Origin: Bacteroidales bacterium
GTDB lineage: Bacteria > Bacteroidota > Bacteroidia > Bacteroidales > JAGOPY01
Assembly: GCA_017991835.1 (NCBI GenBank)
Contig: JAGOPY010000010.1
Coordinates: 94,080 to 158,079 of the forward strand
Direction: 5' to 3'
Length of the DNA: 64,000 nt
Shown: piece by piece, positions 8,270-17,350 of the stretch
How positions within the stretch are numbered: the stretch's first letter is position 1
Layout of the letters: each line of letters starts with the position of its first letter
Position numbers and translations under genes: made by a program
The notes under the pieces: generated by a model
The model's input: only the letters and a program-made list of their open reading frames with translations
Databases searched by the model: none
Told to the model about the DNA's origin: nothing

Positions 8270-9016
8270 ATGAACACATTGAAGAAGATCTGGGCTGAGG
8301 AATACCCGATCTACTGGTACGACACCGACTGCAACGGGCAATTGAAAATGTCGGCCGTTGCCAATTACCTGCAGGAATCGGCCTGGAGGCATGCCAACCA
8401 TCTCGGCTTTGGCTACGAAGATGCCAGGAAACGCAACGAATTCTGGGTGGTCATCAGCCTGATGATCCGGATGATCGGCCAGCCGGTGTGGGGACAGAAA
8501 ATCATCGTGGAAACATGGCCGAAAGGGGTGGATAAGTTATTTGCTTACAGGGACTTCAAGATCATGGATCACAACGGGAATGTGATCGGGGCGGCGACCT
8601 CGGCGTGGATGATCCTCGACCAGGATACGAGAAAGCCGAAGAGCGTCGACCTGGTCAAACCGGTGCTGCACCTGGCCACCCACCAGGACGTGCTCGACTG
8701 CAATCCCCCGCTGCTACGGCCGGTGAAAGAGATTGCGACGACCGAACCCCGCAAGGTGCGCTACAGCGAAGTCGACCAGAACGGGCATGTCAACAATATC
8801 CGTTACCTCGACTGGAGCGTGGATGCCCTGCCGGAGGAATGGCACAAGGAGCATCGCATCCATACGCTGACCATCAATTACCTTTCGGAGGTCATGGCCG
8901 GGGAGATGATGATGATCTCGACGGGCAAGGCGGAAGGGAACTCGGTTGTGGTGCAGGGAACCAGGGAAGACGGGAAGGTGGCGTTCAGGACATTAATCGA
9001 TTTTCAGGAATTTTGA
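8270..9016 (+). CDS. acyl-ACP thioesterase
   Basis: 248 residues forming a double hotdog fold of the acyl-ACP thioesterase family. The first hotdog starts IYWYDTDCNGQLKMSAVANYLQ; the second contains RKVRYSEVDQNGHVNNIRYLDW, which carries the Asn/His catalytic motif. The enzyme releases fatty acids from acyl carrier protein in the cytosol. It seems to stand alone under its own promoter. The last 24 nt overlap the 3' end of the convergent T9SS gene. Confidence 0.88.
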   Translation: MNTLKKIWAEEYPIYWYDTDCNGQLKMSAVANYLQESAWRHANHLGFGYEDARKRNEFWVVISLMIRMIGQPVWGQKIIVETWPKGVDKLFAYRDFKIMDHNGNVIGAATSAWMILDQDTRKPKSVDLVKPVLHLATHQDVLDCNPPLLRPVKEIATTEPRKVRYSEVDQNGHVNNIRYLDWSVDALPEEWHKEHRIHTLTINYLSEVMAGEMMMISTGKAEGNSVVVQGTREDGKVAFRTLIDFQEF

Positions 9017-10849
9017 GCGGAAGGTGGTAGTTTGCGTTTTTACTTCGATAACATAAATCCCTGCCGGCAAACTGGAACAATCCACTGCGAATTTCAAATT
9101 TCCAATTTCCAGATTCATCACCGTCTCTCCAAGCGAATTAAACAGTTTGATCTCCCGGGTTAAATCTTCAGATTCGATCCAAAGCCAGTTTGATGCCGGG
9201 TTGGGATAAATTTTCACATGATTATCCTGTTGCGGTGAATCGATACCCAGGCATAGCGTTTCGCATACTTCGGGGTTATCGTCGGATTCACATGTGTCGT
9301 TGTTCTCAGTCCAGACTGCCGATACTTTGTAACAGTATTTTTCTTCAAGGATAATGTCATGATCTTCATAGTTCCATGAAAAAGTCGTATCGAGAAATAG
9401 GTAATCGCCGCCATCGGTGTTACGGTAGATTTTATAAAGCCATTTATCATTCGGAAATGGCAGCCCGGGAATTACATGGCATGCGATATTCCAGTTGAAA
9501 TCGAGGTCGTCACTGATATCTTTTAATGTCTGCCATTGGTCCTGATAGTAGATCATGTTTCCAAATCCATCGATAGCCGGGCCGTCATCAACTCCTCCAG
9601 GGTAACCGGTCTGCGCATTGACATAATAACCGACCCAGAGATCTTTTGTTACATCAATAGTTACAGTATCAACCAGTGTCACATAGTTCCATTCACTTAT
9701 CACCGGGTATTGAACAGGCTGGTCGATAAGCAGGGAGTCGGGTGCGCTTCCGTTCCAGATCCTGATCCGGTAATCCGCGTTTACTTCTGCAGGGACAAAA
9801 GCAACTTCCGTGATTACGGCTCCAGGGAAAATGATCAACTGAGCCGGTTCCCACCTTGAGGCAAACTCAAATTCAGCCGGTTCACCCAAACCGATTGAAT
9901 TACCGCTGAATACGCCATCATCCCAGTTGAACCAGCCATCAAACCATCCCCATCCTCCATAACCATCCCATTCAAGAGTATTGTAATCCGGATTTTCTTC
10001 CAGCCACACATCCCAGAGCCCATCACAGGTGCGATAAATGTGAATATTATCCAATGCCCATTTATTTATTGCGGACGAATTTTCACCGGTAGCCAGGAAC
10101 CGGACCTTGAAAACTTTATTCTTTGCTGTTATTAAAATCCGCTCACTGATCCAATCAAAACTGCCGTCAAAATTGCTATATTCAGATATAGCATTCCAGG
10201 TTTCGTTGGTCCAGTTCCACACCTGCAAGAATAATTTTTCTGTACCCGTCGATTGGTTTGCATCCATTTTGATGTCGAAATCGAGCCAGATTCTTCCGTT
10301 CGTCATCCCCACAGCCGTCATGGGGAAGCTCTCCAGGGCGATTTCATAACCGGTCACTGCCGGATTGCCAAGGAATGCTGCGGAAGGTGCAGGATTACCT
10401 TCATCGTTTTCGATAATCCAGTTTTCGCTATCGGTCGTCCATTGCAGCGTTTCAAAGCTGCCCGACGACCAGTCTTCGAGTACCGGCAGCTCCATCCCAT
10501 AAAAAATTTGTGCCGTATCGCAGGCGCTTTCGCTGATCCATTCATTGTAGACCGCTTTGGCGCAAAAGCTCCGATTCCCCGGGGTGAGGGTTGTTATATC
10601 GAAGATAAAGACGGCAGGTTCGGCCGGAACGAGGACCGGAAGGTTATCATAAAATATGTCATCGACCAGGATATTGTAAGAAAGCAGTTCTACCGGCTCT
10701 CCGGGAAGCGAATCGGGCGGGAAGATGGTAAGGGTATCGTTCTGGAAAACGACAACCGAAGGCGGTGGATAATAACCGCCGGGCTGGGCGAAGAGAGAAG
10801 TGGCCGTCACGATCAGCAGGCATACCGCAAAGTACCGCCGGAATTTCAT
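8993..10849 (-). CDS. secreted multidomain protein with T9SS type A sorting domain
   Basis: 618 residues with a signal peptide (ends SLFAQ). An N-terminal Ig/FN3-like segment is followed by a jelly-roll-like region (about 140-280; WLDFDIKMDAN, WALDNIHIYRTC), a second beta-rich module, another FN3-like part and the sorting domain (VKIYPNPASNWLW ... LPAGIYVIEVK). It is exported by the Sec and then the T9SS pathway and either attached to the surface or released. No catalytic motif is recognised. The stretch encoding NLEIGNLKFAV derives from three ATTTCCA-type words inside the sorting domain. The 3' end overlaps the thioesterase gene. Confidence 0.8.
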   Translation of the reverse strand: MKFRRYFAVCLLIVTATSLFAQPGGYYPPPSVVVFQNDTLTIFPPDSLPGEPVELLSYNILVDDIFYDNLPVLVPAEPAVFIFDITTLTPGNRSFCAKAVYNEWISESACDTAQIFYGMELPVLEDWSSGSFETLQWTTDSENWIIENDEGNPAPSAAFLGNPAVTGYEIALESFPMTAVGMTNGRIWLDFDIKMDANQSTGTEKLFLQVWNWTNETWNAISEYSNFDGSFDWISERILITAKNKVFKVRFLATGENSSAINKWALDNIHIYRTCDGLWDVWLEENPDYNTLEWDGYGGWGWFDGWFNWDDGVFSGNSIGLGEPAEFEFASRWEPAQLIIFPGAVITEVAFVPAEVNADYRIRIWNGSAPDSLLIDQPVQYPVISEWNYVTLVDTVTIDVTKDLWVGYYVNAQTGYPGGVDDGPAIDGFGNMIYYQDQWQTLKDISDDLDFNWNIACHVIPGLPFPNDKWLYKIYRNTDGGDYLFLDTTFSWNYEDHDIILEEKYCYKVSAVWTENNDTCESDDNPEVCETLCLGIDSPQQDNHVKIYPNPASNWLWIESEDLTREIKLFNSLGETVMNLEIGNLKFAVDCSSLPAGIYVIEVKTQTTTFRSKFLKID

Positions 10850-10867
10850 GGTCTGGTATTTTGGTAA

Positions 10868-10875
10868 TAAAGATA
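10868..10875 (-). promoter_or_regulatory. probable -7 box of the T9SS protein gene
   Basis: On the minus strand this is TATCTTTA, one mismatch from TAnnTTTG, 19 bp before the ATG at 10849. No convincing -33 box was found. Confidence 0.35.
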
Positions 10876-11098
10876 CGAAATAAGTATAATCGGTTCGAAT
10901 GATCCTGTATTTCCCTGAATTTGAAAATATTTCAATGATTCGTGTTGAATTCAGTTGTTCTTTTCCTTAAATTTACCCTGTCAAGATATTTCTTTCCTGA
11001 ATTAAAATAAATTTATATACCTGGAGCCCGGAAACCAGCCATCAAACGGGGCGGAACCGAAAAGCCACACGAGTAGGACAACCAAAATCCAAACTAAA

Positions 11099-11389
11099 AT
11101 GGAAGACCAGACCCAATTCCAGAACCAGAACCAGAATCCTTACCAGAATTACAATGCCATGCAGAATCAGCCACCGATCTCGGTCGGCGACTGGTTCGTG
11201 ACCATTTTGATTACTGCGATCCCGCTCGTTAACATCATCATGCTGTTCGTCTGGGGATTCAGCAGCAGCACCCATCCGAGCAAAGCCAACTGGGCCAAGG
11301 CATCCCTCATCTGGTTGGCTATTGTTATCGTGCTTTATATCATCATTTTTGCCACGATAGGCGCGGCTATGTTCAGCGCTTACAGATGA
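11099..11389 (+). CDS. small two-helix membrane protein
   Basis: 96 residues. The N-terminal 26 residues are rich in Gln and Asn (QFQNQNQNPYQNYN). Two hydrophobic helices follow (about 31-55 and 70-92), separated by a short polar loop with a Lys. No family is recognised with confidence. It resembles short membrane proteins often annotated as hypothetical in Bacteroidota. It is convergent with the operon on the other strand. Confidence 0.6.
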   Translation: MEDQTQFQNQNQNPYQNYNAMQNQPPISVGDWFVTILITAIPLVNIIMLFVWGFSSSTHPSKANWAKASLIWLAIVIVLYIIIFATIGAAMFSAYR

Positions 11390-11427
11390 TAAAACCGGCC
11401 GGGGAACCAAAATTACATCTGTAATTG

Positions 11428-13689
11428 CTATTCAGGCTTCTCTTCAATGAAGACATGACCCTGATGATTTAAATCGGGCCCTTCTTCGTAATAGTCCCAA
11501 TCTGCCCTGGACCGTATAACCGGAACAGTGGCAGGATTCGCATCTATCCTGTGACCGGAGTTGTCGTTCAGGAATATCCTGACATAACCGTATTTTACCG
11601 CATCTTCGACCGATTTCCAGCTTATGTCGGGCTGAAACTTCAAGGAAAAACCATTGTCCTGCACCTGAAAATCACTTATGCCGTTGTTAAGGGTAAAAAC
11701 TACCGGACTTCCGTTAACACCGATTTCAACACTGACTGAAGCCTGGTCTATTTTAAGGACTTCGGGAAATATTTCTACCTCCATTCCCGCCAGGCGGTCA
11801 TATAAAAGCATCCCTCCGAAACGGTCCAGTGCAATGAAGTCAGGAAACGGACACCCTTTGTCGTCCCATGTGCCGATGTATTGCTGAAATTCTTTGCCGC
11901 CGATGGTGTAGACCCAGCATTTCTCAATATTGGGCGGAGGCAGTACAAATGATCCGATATCATTATGTGTCGTATCCCAACCGGGCGTATAGTCCGCCCA
12001 TAGATACGGGGGATTGAAATCAGTTACCCGGGCCTTCGTCTCCGGCATGGCATCCAGAATCTTGCCGCTATTTGCACCTGCCCTTCCCCCGTAGTCGTAA
12101 TGATTAAATATATCCTCCGCAATTATTTTTGCATACCCCTGGAACTTTTCTCCACCACCGGAGCCAGCCCATGATAACGGAGGGACAAAACTCCCCGTAA
12201 AAACAGGGGCTGACATCCCGTCATTATCGCTGCCCTCCTTCAATACCATGTCAACTGTTATTTCAGATTTGTTTCTGACCCCTACTTTTACCCTGACCGA
12301 TTCCGGATTGATCTGCGTAGCCTGCTTTAATTCTCCCACTGAAAGCGATGGGCCAAAGGTCACTTCAATGTAGGTCTGACGGCATGCCTGGAATAGTCCG
12401 GGCTCAGCATTTGTCTTCAAGAATTTTCTGTTCCGGTCGTCGTCTGTTTCTTCCCACATGGCCTCATAACTTAATCCCGTCAACACCTGCCCGTCTTTAT
12501 TTTTCTGATATATGTTGATCTTACTGGCATAAGGGGGATGCCTGACAATATCATGAAATAACTGGATCAGGCCGGCGGAAAATTCGACGGCAATTTTTGT
12601 GCAATTGCCCGAAAGTTTTATGTAGCCATTAATATTCGGGTAGTTCGACGGCATATCCCAGACAATAAAGGGGATTATCGGAACATGATCTATTTTTACT
12701 TTAACCGATAAAGGCGGAATCCATCTTGTATTAAGTGAAGCGGCCCGGATGTTATAATTTACAGGAACAGGGAGTGCATGAAGCCCCAAAGCGGTATCCA
12801 AAGCCGGTTGGCCAAACCTGGATCGAAAATATTCGGAGCCCTGGCCAGCCGAATCGAAATAATTGAAAAGTTTTCCGTCAGCCAATCCGACATTTTTCCA
12901 GTCCCTGATACCCAAACCGGAAAGTTCATGTGTCCTGGCATCCTCATAAAGATCGGCCAGCTTCTCAAATCCAACAGCACCGGGAACTGGTTCCGGGATT
13001 TTAACCCCTGCTGCCCTCCAGACGATGTCAGGTATAATCCGGATTTTGCGGATGTTTTTCATTAATTCATCCAGTTCTTCGGTGCTGAAACTGCTTCCGG
13101 GATGGTCAATACGCCGGAAATGATCGGGCTGGCATATGTCCTGCAACATATGCATGACATGGCCGAGACGTTCATATGCCGCTTCCTTGGAAATCATTGA
13201 ATAATTATACGAGCGGATAGCCCCTTCCCAGTTCCATGGCTCATTACCCAGGTAAAAATCACCGGGATTCTTCTGGACAGATCCCGAATAAGCCCATTCA
13301 TAAGCGCTGTTGAAGTCCGTCATGTTAAAACTGGCTGGCGGTGGCGTATGATGTTCTTTATAAAGATCTACTACCCAGGGAGTAAGCAAATATTCTTTGC
13401 AAAAAAATCCACGGTTGACGCCAAAGTGGTTATAGGCCCTGTCGGAATCGTCCTCCATTTTGTTGACTTTACGACCCTGATTGATAATCATCCGCTGCCC
13501 GAATAATTCAATTTCTTTATAAGCAGAGCTGTTTTTGAGGAGGATGAGATTGATAGCTTCCGAGGTGATTGTATTATGAGTCAGTTCGCACCATCCAACG
13601 GTTATTGCAATGATCAGCAGGACGATTGCAGTCCTATTTAATCCGTCCCTGAAATGGCCCCTGCTATTTTTTATCTGGCTTGTTTTCAT
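11428..13689 (-). CDS. zinc-dependent phospholipase C-like secreted protein
   Basis: 753 residues. A hydrophobic leader (about 19-32) is followed by W33 and H38 in GWCELTHNTITSEAI, and by LGHVMHMLQDICQPDHFRRIDHPG (about 170). Both match the metal-ligand pattern of zinc-dependent phospholipase C/S1-P1 nuclease-type enzymes, in which the mature N-terminal Trp helps bind zinc. The C-terminal half (about 400-753) is beta-rich and unassigned, with no T9SS sorting domain visible. It is the last gene of an overlapping three-gene operon: its ATG lies 26 nt inside the TANFOR gene. It may act on lipids or nucleic acids. The actual substrate is unknown. Confidence 0.7.
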   Translation of the reverse strand: MKTSQIKNSRGHFRDGLNRTAIVLLIIAITVGWCELTHNTITSEAINLILLKNSSAYKEIELFGQRMIINQGRKVNKMEDDSDRAYNHFGVNRGFFCKEYLLTPWVVDLYKEHHTPPPASFNMTDFNSAYEWAYSGSVQKNPGDFYLGNEPWNWEGAIRSYNYSMISKEAAYERLGHVMHMLQDICQPDHFRRIDHPGSSFSTEELDELMKNIRKIRIIPDIVWRAAGVKIPEPVPGAVGFEKLADLYEDARTHELSGLGIRDWKNVGLADGKLFNYFDSAGQGSEYFRSRFGQPALDTALGLHALPVPVNYNIRAASLNTRWIPPLSVKVKIDHVPIIPFIVWDMPSNYPNINGYIKLSGNCTKIAVEFSAGLIQLFHDIVRHPPYASKINIYQKNKDGQVLTGLSYEAMWEETDDDRNRKFLKTNAEPGLFQACRQTYIEVTFGPSLSVGELKQATQINPESVRVKVGVRNKSEITVDMVLKEGSDNDGMSAPVFTGSFVPPLSWAGSGGGEKFQGYAKIIAEDIFNHYDYGGRAGANSGKILDAMPETKARVTDFNPPYLWADYTPGWDTTHNDIGSFVLPPPNIEKCWVYTIGGKEFQQYIGTWDDKGCPFPDFIALDRFGGMLLYDRLAGMEVEIFPEVLKIDQASVSVEIGVNGSPVVFTLNNGISDFQVQDNGFSLKFQPDISWKSVEDAVKYGYVRIFLNDNSGHRIDANPATVPVIRSRADWDYYEEGPDLNHQGHVFIEEKPE

Positions 13690-15268
13690 TTTGTACCCTC
13701 CTTTCCATTTTAAAAGACTTTGGCGCCTGATCTTTAAATACAGGCAACAGGATCATTTCGGCTCTTTCAAGACATTTAAGATGTGTATTGAAATGCACAG
13801 TGCCAGACAGGTATTTTTCCCAGCTAAATGGCCCATCGGTCACATTCGGATTCTTATAAAAATCTATTGAATAGTCAGTCGGTTCAATCCTGTTGTAAAC
13901 CTCAGTTTGAATGCATATCAGTTCTTCTTCACCGGTTTGTAAAACAGGAAGCGCCTCAAATTCGCCTTTGAAATTCAGGATCAGCTCGTCAATATTCCGA
14001 TTCATATCACCATCCGTGACACTTATTTTACTCCAGGTATCACCGGTCTCTATTAAACTGGTAGGATCTTTCAAAGCCGACAGGCTTACCAACACAGGTA
14101 CAGGAATCATGCCTCTTTCATAGTCCCATGTTAAATTGCCTGAAGGAGTCATTTTGCAGGCGATCGTTTGCGTTTCCCCCTTTTCATCGGTCTGGAAAAT
14201 GATATCTCCATTTCCTCTGAAATCAAGCTTTACAGCGTATTGTCCGGATACGGGGGCTCCGTCTTCGGATAAAGTATCCGAGGTGACGTTGTAATAAATG
14301 ATCCGGCTGGATACAACATCCCATTCAATGGGAGATGCCGGAATGGGTTTTTCTTCCGGAAGAAAATTAAATCGGGCGATTTCACTCTCCCCGTTATTCC
14401 GGAAAAATGATTTTTGAAGCGGATCGGATGCTGTAATGGAGAACGCATAAGTTTTTCCGGGTACCAGCCTGGGATCGGATGGCCCGTAAAGATAATTCGT
14501 TGAAGCAATGATTTTCTCGAAGAATACCGGCTGTGTGGCCGATCTGAAAGCATCATTGATATTCCTGTCGGCCGGAAGTACTTCGATGATTTTTAAGGCA
14601 AACCGGGTTGAGTTCGGTGCCCCGGGAGGCCAGGTCCACACGAAGTTAATATTTTGAAAATCGCCTGCGAAGATATCCTGGCCGGATACGGGAAACAGAA
14701 TCACCGGTGGTTCAAGGTCCGATACCGTGAACGGGTTGCTGCAGCCCAGCGGGCTTTCTGATGATACCGTCTCTCCCGTGAGGTAGTCAAAGGCCTGCAG
14801 GCAGATCGTATAATTATCTTCCGGAAGCCCCTGACCATGAATTAGTTCTGAAAGTGTGATGCCCTGGCAGACCAGGTTCTCACTATCAAACACCTGTTCG
14901 AGGTTGAAACGGTTGAGGTAATACGGCACCCCGGGCAACAGGGTAACCGGCGGATACATTTTATAATCAGGATCGGTATAGACCCTGATGCCGTTCTCCC
15001 CCTCAAAAACACCGAGAATATAAACATCTACAGGCGCCGGGGCATTGCTTAAAAATGTTACCATCACCTTGTCGGGCTGGGAGATGTAGGCGTCGATATT
15101 TTTGGAATAGGGCGGCGAAACCACCACGGAAATGTGGACAGGGAATTCCTGTTTAAGGGCCTGGCTAAAAACCGGAACGGAATATATCAGCCAGATTAAA
15201 CTCAGCGGACCGGTCAGCAACAGGCTGCGAAAGAGCCAACGGATCCTCTTCCTAAAAAGTAAACACAT
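13664..15268 (-). CDS. TANFOR-domain protein
   Basis: 534 residues. A leader (about 12-36, ending VFSQ) is followed by a domain with PVHISVVVSPPYSKNIDAYI, NGIRVYTDPDY, LLPGVPYYL, and LPEDNYTICLQAFDYLTG...LGCSNPF. This is the pattern of the TANFOR domain of Bacteroidota envelope proteins. FN3-like modules follow (PPVILFPVSGQDI ... FVWTWPPG). The usual family members are often longer. The gene overlaps the barrel gene upstream by 17 nt and the phospholipase-like gene downstream by 26 nt, so the three are almost surely translated from one mRNA. The function of the family is unknown. Confidence 0.75.
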   Translation of the reverse strand: MCLLFRKRIRWLFRSLLLTGPLSLIWLIYSVPVFSQALKQEFPVHISVVVSPPYSKNIDAYISQPDKVMVTFLSNAPAPVDVYILGVFEGENGIRVYTDPDYKMYPPVTLLPGVPYYLNRFNLEQVFDSENLVCQGITLSELIHGQGLPEDNYTICLQAFDYLTGETVSSESPLGCSNPFTVSDLEPPVILFPVSGQDIFAGDFQNINFVWTWPPGAPNSTRFALKIIEVLPADRNINDAFRSATQPVFFEKIIASTNYLYGPSDPRLVPGKTYAFSITASDPLQKSFFRNNGESEIARFNFLPEEKPIPASPIEWDVVSSRIIYYNVTSDTLSEDGAPVSGQYAVKLDFRGNGDIIFQTDEKGETQTIACKMTPSGNLTWDYERGMIPVPVLVSLSALKDPTSLIETGDTWSKISVTDGDMNRNIDELILNFKGEFEALPVLQTGEEELICIQTEVYNRIEPTDYSIDFYKNPNVTDGPFSWEKYLSGTVHFNTHLKCLERAEMILLPVFKDQAPKSFKMERRVQNENKPDKK

Positions 15269-16970
15269 AACTCAAATCTCCTTTCAGTTCGTTGAATGAT
15301 GGATTATATGAACCTGTACCGGTGAAATTGCCGGTGAAATATATATAGAGCCTGAAGTTGTGGTGCTTGCCTGCCCTGCAGGTGGCTGTAAGGTTTGAAT
15401 TGTAAATATAGGCGTCAGTTGATCCGGCATTGTTCCGGGTGACGGCATTGATCCAACCGATCGACAATTTATCCTTTAATAAAGTCTTCGATATCCCAAT
15501 CGTTCCGCCAATCCCTGTTATATCCGCTATATAGTTGCTGATAAGGGTACAGGTGATCCCGGTATTGACCGACCATTTTGTTTTTGTCAGGCCCAGGGCG
15601 TAGTTCAGCTGGGCGATCTGTGAGGTAAACCGGGTGAAGGGAGCGGTGAACTCATTTCTATCGCGGCCTGCCACCAGGTTGTAAACCAGCATGACCATAT
15701 GGCTCCTTTCCGGCGTTATCAGCATAAAGCGCGGAGTAAACATGAAACTGTGCGTAGCCTGCCTGCCCCTGGCCGTATCGTTCAGCGGAATAGTACCGGC
15801 ACGCTGATTTATGCTGTAATTGCTGTAACTGGCAGTGAATCCGTATTTTGGTTTTGGATTGAATGAAATGTTGACGTTTCCGATGGTCCTTGCGGAGGTG
15901 GCCCGCTTTGTCCCCCTCAGGTTATCTTCCTGGAGCCCGATAGCACCGCTGACGGTCAGTTTTCTTTTAAAAAGGGCGAAGGAAGGGCTGAGGGTGATAT
16001 TCTGGACATCGTTGTTGAAAAAATAAGCCCCCATTGAGCGGTATCCCGGCTCGATCCGCCGATAATCCAGTTTTACACCCCAGTTTCTTTCCTTGTATTG
16101 TAACGATGACCGTATCGCATAATAATATTCAGACGAGAAATTGATGCCCAGGAATTTATTCAGCGAATGCAGGGTATTATCCTCTTCGATCTCTTCGATG
16201 GTCTGTGCCGCAAGGTTCGTTGTGTAAAGGCTGAAAGCCCCTTCCATGTCCCAGGTGAGCTTCCTGGCAATTGTGAAATGGCCGTTGAACCCAGCTACTG
16301 TGTTCTGCTCCGGCAATGTGATTGTCCCGGTATCGGGCTGTTGAAGGCTACTGCTGTCATCCCGGATGCGCAAAAACAGGAGATCGAAATAGTTTTTCTC
16401 GGTCCCGACACCCAACTTTACGGCAAATCCCCGGCGGGCAAAATGGGAAAGCTTATCTGTGGTGCTTATGTTGCTGCCGTTTGTTTTCCGGTCGAACCGG
16501 CCGTATATGAATCCGAAACGAAATTTGCCCGGTGATAGCTCTATCCCTCCACCGAGGAAGGTATGTCCGGCGAGGGTGAAATTGGAGAAGGTCACATTTC
16601 GGTAACCGCCGTGCAAAGTGATCCATTTCCATCGCGGGCTAATGCCTATCTGACTGAATGATTGAGAAGTATGCGTCAGCCCGGTTTCATTTCCCGAAAA
16701 AACAAGCGAAAAAGGAAGCTCGAAATTTTTGATCTTAGGCGTTGCGCTTGCGGAAAGAATTGCCGAAAACGGATCGGAGCGGGAAGGTATGCCACGACTG
16801 TAATAACCGATGAGATTCAGGCTGATGTTGCCATGTATGGAAAAGGGCTTTTCGCTAAGCTTTGCTGTTGTATCCTGTGAAAATAACCACCCGGGAAAGA
16901 TAACCGTGATGCAAACAACCACACTTGCAGCAATATAAACAGGTTGAATATGTTGCCTGGCAGCTAACAT
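15252..16970 (-). CDS. outer-membrane beta-barrel-like protein of the TANFOR operon
   Basis: 572 residues from the ATG at 16970. A leader (about 13-32, ending WLFSQ) is followed by many alternating amphipathic strands (GISPRWKWITLHGGYRNVTF, FGFIYGRFDRK, GFTASYSNYSINQ) and a C-terminus ending in an aromatic residue (GDLSYVFTF). This fits a large outer-membrane barrel. It is not recognised as a TonB receptor, and no plug motif is visible. As first gene of the operon it may be the membrane partner of the TANFOR protein (inference from gene order). Confidence 0.65.
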   Translation of the reverse strand: MLAARQHIQPVYIAASVVVCITVIFPGWLFSQDTTAKLSEKPFSIHGNISLNLIGYYSRGIPSRSDPFSAILSASATPKIKNFELPFSLVFSGNETGLTHTSQSFSQIGISPRWKWITLHGGYRNVTFSNFTLAGHTFLGGGIELSPGKFRFGFIYGRFDRKTNGSNISTTDKLSHFARRGFAVKLGVGTEKNYFDLLFLRIRDDSSSLQQPDTGTITLPEQNTVAGFNGHFTIARKLTWDMEGAFSLYTTNLAAQTIEEIEEDNTLHSLNKFLGINFSSEYYYAIRSSLQYKERNWGVKLDYRRIEPGYRSMGAYFFNNDVQNITLSPSFALFKRKLTVSGAIGLQEDNLRGTKRATSARTIGNVNISFNPKPKYGFTASYSNYSINQRAGTIPLNDTARGRQATHSFMFTPRFMLITPERSHMVMLVYNLVAGRDRNEFTAPFTRFTSQIAQLNYALGLTKTKWSVNTGITCTLISNYIADITGIGGTIGISKTLLKDKLSIGWINAVTRNNAGSTDAYIYNSNLTATCRAGKHHNFRLYIYFTGNFTGTGSYNPSFNELKGDLSYVFTF

Positions 16971-17350
16971 ACTGATAATTATATCAGACAAATTAGCTAT
17001 GAGGTTATTTGAAGTGACAGGGCTCGGTTTAAGATCCGATCCGGAGGTAATTGGCAGAGTTTGGCAGAGTTTGGCCCCGGATAGTTAATATATTTTGTTA
17101 CCGGGCATAAATATACATTAAAAAAAGACCTTATGCAAATGAAATACTTTAAAAATTTGGGCAGTATAGTATTGACTTTTATCGGATTATTATTTACCTT
17201 TCGCGTCAAATTGATTCATTAACAGCCATTGCTGCCAAACTACTGACTGATCTTTGCCGGTTTCTTTCTATTCTATTTATTCACTGGCTCGCTAATGTCT
17301 GACAAATAATAATTTGACAGAATATTTATTAACCAACAAACCTGGAATCC
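16971..17350. promoter_or_regulatory. divergent control region between the TANFOR operon and the FISUMP array
   Basis: 380 bp without a gene. It holds a direct repeat of the 10-mer TTGGCAGAGT (17051-17075, 2.5 copies). AGTTTGGCAG at 17058-17067 is repeated in perfect inverted form as CTGCCAAACT at 17232-17241. The rest is AT-rich. Promoters for both directions must be here, but no clear TAnnTTTG box was found. Confidence 0.4.
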
